NCBI GenBank assembly: GCA_001664505.1
Contig: CP011806.1
Span: 3,758,814 to 3,822,813 of the forward strand
Reading direction: 5' to 3'
DNA from: Acidobacteria bacterium Mor1
GTDB taxonomy: Bacteria; Acidobacteriota; Polarisedimenticolia; Polarisedimenticolales; Polarisedimenticolaceae
DNA length: 64,000 nucleotides
The translations under genes and the position numbers were made by a program. The number at the start of each line of letters is the position of its first letter. Within the stretch, counting starts at the first letter, position 1. The notes beneath the pieces were generated by a model, which ran no database searches, was not told the origin of the DNA, and saw nothing but the letters and a program-made list of their open reading frames with translations. Shown in pieces: positions 57,706 to 64,000 of the stretch.

Positions 57706-60513
57706 TCAGGGGCAGGCCAAAGCGGTCTGCGGATGGCAGGGGCGACTCGACACCGCCCGCGGCGTGCCGCCGGAGTCGAAGCCGTAGCCCCCTTCCTGGT
57801 TGGTATCGGTCGCCACCACCAGGAAGTAATGGTCTCCCGGAGCATCCGGGATGATCTCCATGGTAGCGCCACCGGTACTGCAACTCACCGGTTGATGGTC
57901 GTCGTTCCACCCGCCGGACGTGGCCAGGGTACCGCGATAGATCGCGTAGTCGGTGGCCAGCGCCGAGGTGTGGCAGGTGTCCCCCCAGCTGAGTTCCAGT
58001 TGTCCGGCGCCCGCCTTGGCCAGGGTCAGCATGTTGCCGGGGACCTGAAGCCCATCGGGTGTTTCGCCGACGCCTCCGGGAAGGGTCGTGCCGAGCCCCA
58101 GCGCGGGAAGGAAGATCTCACCGACGTCCTGATCGAAGTTGAACATGATGTATCCGCCGGTGCCGAGCTCCCGCGTGATCAGCACCTGGGCGACGGCCAT
58201 GTCCGGGGTCATGCGGGTCGCGTCGTTGGTGATGCCGATGCCGGGATAGGTCGGAACCCGCCCGGCCGAGAGCGCCAGCTGCTCGTTGACCAGCTCGCGG
58301 AAGCGATCGTAATCCGGCGTGGTCGACATCGGATGCAGGTGATCCACGATACCCCGGTCGATCCAGTCGACCCAGTCCTGGCCGACGTTGCCGTAGGCCT
58401 GGTCGTAGTCCCCGAACACCGCGGCGCTGATCTCGATATCCGGGTTGTGGGCCTTGGCGCTGGTATGGACCGCCTCGACGAGTTCGGTGATCTGGGCCCG
58501 GCGCCAGTCGAGGAAGGCGCTCTCCAGCGGGCCGCCGCTGCGCACGTCCGCCGGCCAGTCGGTCACGGTGTTTCCGGTCTCGGCCTGGAAGCGGGCATGG
58601 CAACCGTCGTCGTAGCAGTAGTCCGGCCCGGGGTAGCGGATGTAGTCGAAGTGGATGCCGTCCACGTCGTAGTTCTGCACCACTTCCATCATCGAGTCAT
58701 GTTCCAGCGCCAGGTTGTCCGGGTGCGAGGGGCAGAGCCAGTCGATGTGCTTCCCCGTCGCCGAGACCTGGGTGCGGCCCTCGGCCCGCATCTGGTCGAT
58801 GAAGTCCTGAGGCGCCCGTCCGAGATTCCAGTTCAGCTTCCAGACGTGAACTTCGATGCCCCTGGCCCGGGCGGCATCGACGACGGCAGTGATCTGATCG
58901 CCGTGGGTGTTGAACAGGGAGGAGTGGGGCAACAGGTCGCTGTCGTAGTGGGCCAGGCCGGCCCGCAGGCTATTGGGGTAGACCGCGTTGTAGCCGTTGT
59001 CCGCCAGTTGATCGATGGCCCGCGCCCAGTCTCCCGGGTAGGGACCCGAGCCCGCGTGCTCCCAGACCGCGCGGAACTCGGGGAGCGCCGCGGACTGGCT
59101 CAGGTAGTAGGCCTGCTGCAGATGCTCCCGGGCGTCCATGGCGGTAAAGGTCGCGTCGGCGTGCTGTCCGGCTCCCTGTTCGGCCAGCGCCTGGTTGCGG
59201 GTGTTCTCGGCGTCGAGCAGGGCGGCGTCGATCTCCGCCTGGCGCGGGGTCGACGGTGCGCGGCCCTGGATGTCGGCGACCGCCTCGGCGTAGTTGGCAT
59301 ACTCGGCGATCTGTCCGATGCGCTCGATGGCCCGTGCGGCGGTCGTCGGCCAGATCTCGGGCAGGTCGTGGCCGATCAGCGACAGGAGCATCCGCTGCTT
59401 TTGCACCCGGTCGCTCAGATGAATGATGTGGGACTTGTAGCTCCCGTTGTCGCTGGCGAACCAGGCGCCCTTGCCGGTCTTGACGCCGGCGCTGTCCTCC
59501 CATTCGGCGATCATCCGCGCGTTGAGGATCGGAAGGGCCGCCACCTCGGTCAACGTCCACGAGTTCTGCCGCACCTGGCCGGGCAGGTGCGGGATGGTTG
59601 CGTCGTCGAAGGTGTAGCTCTTGTAGTCACCCACGTCGGAGCCGGTGGCGGTCAACCCCAGCAGGTTTCCGATCCGCGTCGGCAGCCGGTAGAACGCCAT
59701 CAACTTGCCGCCGTTGCCCACGAACTGTTCGATGGTCGTCAGCTGCGGGTCGGTCAGCACATCGTTGTAGGGCAGGATCAGGAACTTGCTGTACTGCAGG
59801 TAGCCGTTGTCCAGGGCGCTGTTGTCGAACACGCCCAGGGAGATGTCGTACTCGCTCAGCATGAACTGAACCAGGTCTGCCGAACGGTCGGCCAGCGCGC
59901 TCTCGGTGGTCAGCTTGTCGTGAAGGACGAACACGTCGGGCTGGAACGCCCGCAGCTCGCGTACGGCGATCTCGGTGTCCTCTTCGGATTCGCGCCAGGG
60001 GGACAGCCGGATCGTGTCGATCTGATCCCAGCCTCCCGGGGTTCCCGATTCGGAGAAGTCGGTGACGGTGAAGGTCAGGGTTTGCCAGCCCGCCTGGGTG
60101 ATCGGCCAGGACTGGCTGTACCAGCCGCCGCCCGAGCGGAAGTAGAGGGTGAACTGGGAGACCGCCGCCGGATCGGGAACGTAGAGCTCCAGGGCGAACA
60201 TCGAGTAGGCCGACAGGTCGAAGGTATCCAGCCGGTCCCAGTAACCCCGGTCGGGGAGGGCGCTGAAGTTACACGGCAGGGTCATGACCCGCTCGGTGCC
60301 CCAGGGGCCGGAGTCAGCCATGGTCACCTTGGGGGAGATGCCCCGGTTGAGCCAGGCGGCCCGGGCTGCGGTGTCGTCGGCGTAGTCGAAGGCGTCGAGG
60401 ATCAGGGTGTCGGCCGCAGCGGGCACGACCCAGAGCGCGACGATCAACAGAACGCCTGGGAACACTCCCGGGCGAATCGGGACGATAGAGAAGCTACGGC
60501 GCCAACCCCCCAT
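57706..60513 (-). CDS. Exported GHL10 (DUF187)-family glycoside hydrolase-like protein
   Basis: A 935-residue exported protein. Signal segment about 13-34 ('PGVFPGVLLIVALWVVPAAA'). A beta-sandwich (about 40-180, 'STFTVTDFSESGTPGGWDQI'-like, CBM character) is followed by a GATase-like region, and about 500-800 is the GHL10 (DUF187) barrel: 'EFRAVWEHAGSGPYPGDWAR', 'AARARGIEVHVWKLNWNLGR', 'IDWLCPSHPDNLALEHDSMM', 'YDVDGIHFDYIRYPGP' (probable catalytic Asp) and 'DIEISAAVFGDYDQAYG'. The C-terminus is the shared FN3-like module ending '...TALACP'. It likely acts on glycans outside the cytoplasm. ATG 60513 follows AAAGGAGG. Polarity fits an operon with the three downstream genes. Confidence 0.82.
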   Translation of the reverse strand: MGGWRRSFSIVPIRPGVFPGVLLIVALWVVPAAADTLILDAFDYADDTAARAAWLNRGISPKVTMADSGPWGTERVMTLPCNFSALPDRGYWDRLDTFDLSAYSMFALELYVPDPAAVSQFTLYFRSGGGWYSQSWPITQAGWQTLTFTVTDFSESGTPGGWDQIDTIRLSPWRESEEDTEIAVRELRAFQPDVFVLHDKLTTESALADRSADLVQFMLSEYDISLGVFDNSALDNGYLQYSKFLILPYNDVLTDPQLTTIEQFVGNGGKLMAFYRLPTRIGNLLGLTATGSDVGDYKSYTFDDATIPHLPGQVRQNSWTLTEVAALPILNARMIAEWEDSAGVKTGKGAWFASDNGSYKSHIIHLSDRVQKQRMLLSLIGHDLPEIWPTTAARAIERIGQIAEYANYAEAVADIQGRAPSTPRQAEIDAALLDAENTRNQALAEQGAGQHADATFTAMDAREHLQQAYYLSQSAALPEFRAVWEHAGSGPYPGDWARAIDQLADNGYNAVYPNSLRAGLAHYDSDLLPHSSLFNTHGDQITAVVDAARARGIEVHVWKLNWNLGRAPQDFIDQMRAEGRTQVSATGKHIDWLCPSHPDNLALEHDSMMEVVQNYDVDGIHFDYIRYPGPDYCYDDGCHARFQAETGNTVTDWPADVRSGGPLESAFLDWRRAQITELVEAVHTSAKAHNPDIEISAAVFGDYDQAYGNVGQDWVDWIDRGIVDHLHPMSTTPDYDRFRELVNEQLALSAGRVPTYPGIGITNDATRMTPDMAVAQVLITRELGTGGYIMFNFDQDVGEIFLPALGLGTTLPGGVGETPDGLQVPGNMLTLAKAGAGQLELSWGDTCHTSALATDYAIYRGTLATSGGWNDDHQPVSCSTGGATMEIIPDAPGDHYFLVVATDTNQEGGYGFDSGGTPRAVSSRPCHPQTALACP

Positions 60514-60652
60514 GGCGGCCTCCTTTCTGACTGGGTCCCGAAAGTATACCGCCACGCCACATTTAGTAGGCGCAGGCTGAGGAATCCCTCTCGCCATCAG
60601 CGTCTCATCCTGTACCTCCAACTAAAGCCCCGACGACCATCGAGGGAGGCGC

Positions 60653-61198
60653 ATGAACATCCGGCGAACCATCGGCCTCTGGACTTTGACGCTGCTGGCG
60701 TCATTGAATCCGGCGGCGGCGCAGAGCAGCGCGAGCTACCGACTGGAGGAGTCGACCTTCCGCAACGGAGGCTCGACACCCGCGGCAGCCCCGGCCTCAC
60801 CCGGCTACCGGTTGAGTCTGTCGGCGATCGGTGGGTTCGGACGGCGCGGCCTGTCCAGCAGCTCGTTCCGCGCCGACGGTTGTTTTACATGTGCCTACGG
60901 CCCGCCGGGAGAGGTCGCGTTCCTGGACTTCGCCGACGGGACGACCCTTAGTTGGACCGCCGAGCCCTCGGCAGGTCGCTACAACCTCTACCGGGACCGG
61001 CTCTCGACCCTGTCCTCCCTGAGCTACGGCAACTGCTTCCAGCAGCAGTTGAGCGGAACCACCTTCGTCGACGCCGATCCGGTGCCCGCCACCGACGGCT
61101 TCTTCTATCTGGTCACCGTCGAGAACCGTCTTGCCGAGGAAGGCCCCAAGGGCGCCGACGGCAGCGGCACGGCCCGTGGAGGCACCGCATGTCCATGA
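60653..61198 (+). CDS. Small exported protein ending in the shared FN3-like module
   Basis: A 181-residue exported protein: signal peptide about 1-22 ('TIGLWTLTLLASLNPAAAQS'). The first half is Ser/Gly-rich ('LSAIGGFGRRGLSSSSFRAD') with 'GCFTCAYGPP'; the second half is the same FN3-like module as in the proteins at 13003 and 57706: 'SAGRYNLYRDRLSTLSSLSY', a Cys, 'FFYLVTVENRLAEEGPKGAD' and the end 'TARGGTACP'. It is immediately upstream of, and probably cotranscribed with, the Vgr-like gene (65 nt to its ATG). GGGAGG precedes the ATG. It may be a surface or secreted partner. Confidence 0.7.
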   Translation: MNIRRTIGLWTLTLLASLNPAAAQSSASYRLEESTFRNGGSTPAAAPASPGYRLSLSAIGGFGRRGLSSSSFRADGCFTCAYGPPGEVAFLDFADGTTLSWTAEPSAGRYNLYRDRLSTLSSLSYGNCFQQQLSGTTFVDADPVPATDGFFYLVTVENRLAEEGPKGADGSGTARGGTACP

Positions 61199-61263
61199 CC
61201 CGGCGCTCCGTCCCCGACAGATCAACGCCCGAGAGATTCACGACCCCTACCGAGAGGATCGAG

Positions 61264-64000
61264 ATGTTCCACCGTCGATTCCGTCCCTTCGCCTTCGTTC
61301 TGATCCTGGCGCTCTGCCTACCGGCGCTCCAGGCCGCGACACCTCCGGATCTCCTGCACTACGAGGGGGTGCTGCGCGACGCTTCCGGCGCGCCGGAGGA
61401 CGGCAACTTCGACATGATCTTCCGCTTCTTCGACGCCGAGGCGGGTGGAGACGAGGTGCTGGTCGACCAACATCTCGCCGCCGGCACCGGCGCGGTCGCC
61501 GTCTCGGATGGACTGTTCGACGTGGCCCTCGGAAGCGGTGCGGTGTCCGACGGGAGCGGCCCCGGTTTCTACAACGCCTTGAGCCAGCTGTTCGCCGACT
61601 TCTCGGAGGTGTGGCTCGAGATCGATCTGCGCGCCGTCGGCGCCGGAAGTTTCGAAACCCTCAGTCCGCGGGTGCGGGTGCAGTCCTCGCCCTACGCCTT
61701 CAACTCCACACGGCTCGATGGCCGCGAGGCATCGGAGTTCCTCGACACCTCGCCGGACACCCAGATCAAGGCGGGGCGGCTGGCGATTCAAGGAACTCTG
61801 GCCGCCAACGGCGGCTTCTCGGTCAGCACCGGCTCTCCCGGAGAGGGCAAGGTCCTGACCTCCGACGCCAGCGGGAACGCGACCTGGCGTACTCCGGCGA
61901 CGGTGACCCAGAGCACCTTGCGCCCCCTGGCCGACCGGCTCGGCGTGGAGAACCCCGGCGACCTGCCCTTCGCCGAGCTGCGCCCCTTTGACTGCTCCGG
62001 CGGAAACACCGCCCAGCTCACTCTCGAGGTCGGCGGTGTGCCGTTGGCCGGCACCGTAACCGGATTCGTCGGCCGCGATGAGATCTCTCAACTCTCACGC
62101 TACCTGGTGACAGTCGAGGCAGCCGGGACGCTGAGCAACAGCGTCGGCGACCAGGCGGTCTTGACCCTGACCCGCAACGGCTCGTCGGTGACCTTCTCGG
62201 GGATCGTCACCGAGTTCGGGTTGGCCGGCGTCAACGGGGGAACCCGGACCTACGTCTACCGCGTCGAGCCTCGCCTCGCGGAAGGGGAGCGCTTCGCCCG
62301 CCATCGCGCCTTCTTCGATTCGAGCACCAGCGACATTCTCAGCCAGGTGTTCGCCGATCTCGGTGTGCCCTCGATCAACAACAGTGTCGGCAGCAGCTCA
62401 CTCGAGTGGGAGGTGCAGTACAACGAGACCGACCTGTCGTTCATTCAGCGCATCACCGGCCGCGAGGGAGCCCATTTCCATTTCCAGGAGATCGCCTCTG
62501 GCGATCGGATCGTGACCGGCGACAGCAACGTCGCGTTCACCGCGATTCCCGGCAGCTTCGGCTACTACGGCGACCAGGTCGACCCGGGCACCGGCGAGGA
62601 GTTCATCGCGACCTTCCACTCCCGCGACCAGCAGGCCAGTCAGACCTTCCGTATCGGGACGTACAACGAGGACCTCAAGACGTTGTTCGTCCGCAGCGAC
62701 ACGCTGACGGGTTCGGTGATCGGCCAGGTCGACCGCTTCGACGGTGCCGCGGCCGGCGACGTCGATCTCGCGCAGATTCGCGCGGAGGCCGCCGCCAACC
62801 GGGAGGACACGCGCCGTTCACTGCACCGGGGGACCGGCACCGTCGCTTCGATGAAGGCGGGTCACACCTTCGTGCTCAACGACGTCAACGGCAACGACTT
62901 CGACGGCACCTACACGGTGACCGGTGTCCGGCACTACGCCCTGGCCGACAGCGCCGGCAGCTGCGTGTCCTACGGCAACGCCTTTTCGGCGCTCCCGTCC
63001 ACGGTCACCTACGCGCCGCTCCGGGTGCCGGTGGAGCCCCGAATCGAGGGCTTCATCCAGGGGACGGTGCTGGAAAACAATGACGGCGACGGCCTGGGCC
63101 GGGTCCGGGTCGCCCTGTTCTCCGATCTCGACCAGGACGACTCCTCGGGCTGGATGCGGGTGGCCACGCCGCCGGGGCGCAACGGTAAATCCGGCGTGCC
63201 CGGGCCGAGCAGCGCCGGCAACGGCGACTGGCAAGGCGGCTACTTCACCCCAGAGGTCGACACCGAGGTGCTGGTCGGCTTCATCGACGGCAAGCCCAAC
63301 GCGCCGGTGGTGATCGGTTCGCTCTACAACGGAGTCGATCTGCCGCCGGCCAACGACACACCGAGCCACGAGGGTCTGCGCCTGGGGCCGTTCAGCGCCG
63401 ACAACGGAGATTCATCGATCTTCTTCAAGGACAGCGCCGACCCTCTCGAGGAGTTCCTGACCTTCGAGGATGTCGAAAACCGATTCCGTCTCTCTCAGAG
63501 CCTGGTGCTGGGGACGTCGTCGACGATCACCGAGACCCTTTCGTTCGGCGCCGGCGGCAACATCAACGGCGGTTCCGGGGCTACCTCGATCATTGCGGGC
63601 AACTCGCTTACCGACGACTTGATCCTGCGTGGAGGTTTCGGGTCGACGAGCCACGGGTCGATCTTCATCAACGGTTCTTCCAGCATGGTCTTTCGCCCGG
63701 GGAACGGACTGTACGACTTCCGCAACTCGGTGAACTCCCAGATCGCGACCCTCGACGGATCGGGCAACCTGTCGCTCAGCGGAACCGCCGCGGCGACGTC
63801 GGTGAACGCTTCCAGCGCGTCGATCACCGGCACCGCGACGGTGGACGGGCTTCTGGATCTGAACGGGAACGTTCAGTTCAACCCGGGAGCCGCCATCAAC
63901 ACCAACGGGCAACTCACCTTCGGCGGGAGCAGTCTCGTGGTGCGGCTCGGGGATACCACCGCTGACGATACCGTGATCGTCGGCGACCTGATCCTCGGCG
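61264..64000 (+). CDS. Exported Vgr-like protein with signal peptide, incomplete at right edge
   Basis: An open frame that runs off the window after 912 residues. It starts with a signal peptide ('FAFVLILALCLPALQAATPP', about 8-27). Residues about 28-195 are an unknown N-terminal domain ('LLHYEGVLRDASGAPEDGNF', 'EVWLEIDLRAVGAG', 'SSPYAFNSTRLDG'). About 235-590 match Vgr/gp27-like domains ('YLVTVEAAGTLSNSVGDQAV', 'DILSQVFADLGVPS', 'NETDLSFIQRITGREGAHFH'), and about 590-690 the gp5-type OB fold ('NDGDGLGRVRVALFSDLDQD', 'GGYFTPEVDTEVLVGFIDGK', 'APVVIGSLYNGVD'). A glycine-rich, beta-repetitive tail follows. No T6SS or phage genes are nearby. ATG 61264 has GAGAGGA upstream; ATG 61189 and 61195, in frame, are alternatives. 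Confidence 0.78.
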   Translation, partial: MFHRRFRPFAFVLILALCLPALQAATPPDLLHYEGVLRDASGAPEDGNFDMIFRFFDAEAGGDEVLVDQHLAAGTGAVAVSDGLFDVALGSGAVSDGSGPGFYNALSQLFADFSEVWLEIDLRAVGAGSFETLSPRVRVQSSPYAFNSTRLDGREASEFLDTSPDTQIKAGRLAIQGTLAANGGFSVSTGSPGEGKVLTSDASGNATWRTPATVTQSTLRPLADRLGVENPGDLPFAELRPFDCSGGNTAQLTLEVGGVPLAGTVTGFVGRDEISQLSRYLVTVEAAGTLSNSVGDQAVLTLTRNGSSVTFSGIVTEFGLAGVNGGTRTYVYRVEPRLAEGERFARHRAFFDSSTSDILSQVFADLGVPSINNSVGSSSLEWEVQYNETDLSFIQRITGREGAHFHFQEIASGDRIVTGDSNVAFTAIPGSFGYYGDQVDPGTGEEFIATFHSRDQQASQTFRIGTYNEDLKTLFVRSDTLTGSVIGQVDRFDGAAAGDVDLAQIRAEAAANREDTRRSLHRGTGTVASMKAGHTFVLNDVNGNDFDGTYTVTGVRHYALADSAGSCVSYGNAFSALPSTVTYAPLRVPVEPRIEGFIQGTVLENNDGDGLGRVRVALFSDLDQDDSSGWMRVATPPGRNGKSGVPGPSSAGNGDWQGGYFTPEVDTEVLVGFIDGKPNAPVVIGSLYNGVDLPPANDTPSHEGLRLGPFSADNGDSSIFFKDSADPLEEFLTFEDVENRFRLSQSLVLGTSSTITETLSFGAGGNINGGSGATSIIAGNSLTDDLILRGGFGSTSHGSIFINGSSSMVFRPGNGLYDFRNSVNSQIATLDGSGNLSLSGTAAATSVNASSASITGTATVDGLLDLNGNVQFNPGAAINTNGQLTFGGSSLVVRLGDTTADDTVIVGDLILG

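Noticed and set aside
60625-60650. Second sigma-28-like element (CTAAAG) before the gene at 60653
   Set aside because: No CCGATA-like -10 is found 15 nt downstream; chance match.
57733-60951. A 1072-codon open frame on the plus strand, opposite the GHL10-like gene
   Set aside because: Antisense shadow of a gene with signal peptide and GHL10 motifs; composition (runs of V, G, D, Q, R) is typical of GC-rich antisense.
61264-64000. Prophage or type VI secretion cluster at the right edge
   Set aside because: No Hcp, TssB/C, ClpV, baseplate, tail or integrase gene is present on the left side, and the Vgr-like protein has a signal peptide. The right side is not visible.

Overview
The window is GC-rich (roughly 65-70% in most sampled lines), densely coded on both strands, and carries no rRNA, tRNA, CRISPR array or transposase that I can recognise. 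The gene mix suggests an Acidobacteriota-like organism, perhaps from the Thermoanaerobaculia side: a Ser/Thr kinase fused to TolB-like and TPR modules, a giant propeller-type hybrid sensor kinase, an ECF42 sigma factor with its DGPF partner, several exported proteins ending in the same FN3-like '...CP' module, and a secreted Vgr-like protein. This taxonomic guess rests on gene content only and is moderate to weak.

Left part (1-21 kb): the 3' end of an exported repeat protein; a leaderless XRE-TPR regulator; a redox/electrophile-response cluster (MdaB-type quinone reductase, peroxiredoxin-like protein, HxlR regulator, WrbA-type flavodoxin, pirin, and a divergent XylR/V4R sigma-54 activator whose likely target promoter and enhancer boxes are visible); a TIR-winged helix protein; a TauD/TfdA oxygenase; OmpW; modABC; a BNR-4/CBM96-like exported protein that may be a polysaccharide lyase; MscS; CorA; XdhC; and the ECF42 operon, with a promoter that looks self-recognised.

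Middle (20.6-41.7 kb): a DUF4384 protein; a divergent pair of XRE regulators with a clear dyad operator; a small acidic exported protein; two terminators, the second interleaved with a sigma-28-type promoter that precedes a 1230-residue hybrid sensor kinase; a DUF4197 lipoprotein; a methyltransferase-like membrane protein; a secreted protein with a duplicated cysteine module; a HerA/VirB4-like ATPase; a carboxypeptidase-regulatory-domain protein; an APC permease; a Ser/Thr kinase; and a tandem of three related small membrane proteins.

Right part (41.7-64 kb): two adjacent enzymes, a GltB-like FMN/[3Fe-4S] protein and a ThDP-dependent oxidase-like protein, each with an N-terminal Rieske domain; a lower-GC island (about 58% GC) holding a divergent sigma-like protein, a TPR protein, a 64-residue exported peptide and, divergently, an exported eight-cysteine peptide; a cNMP-binding/thioredoxin-reductase-like fusion; a lytic transglycosylase; a degenerate PaaK-like protein; a MEST-like hydrolase operon; a GH10-like exported protein; and, running off the right edge, an exported Vgr-like protein.

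Four promoter classes can be read: sigma-70, often with the -10 only 6-9 nt from a start codon that lacks a Shine-Dalgarno (leaderless mRNAs), sigma-54, sigma-28 and ECF42. The best candidates for undescribed biology are the Rieske pair with the divergent membrane triplet, the sigma-like/TPR/peptide island, and the signal-peptide-bearing Vgr protein.
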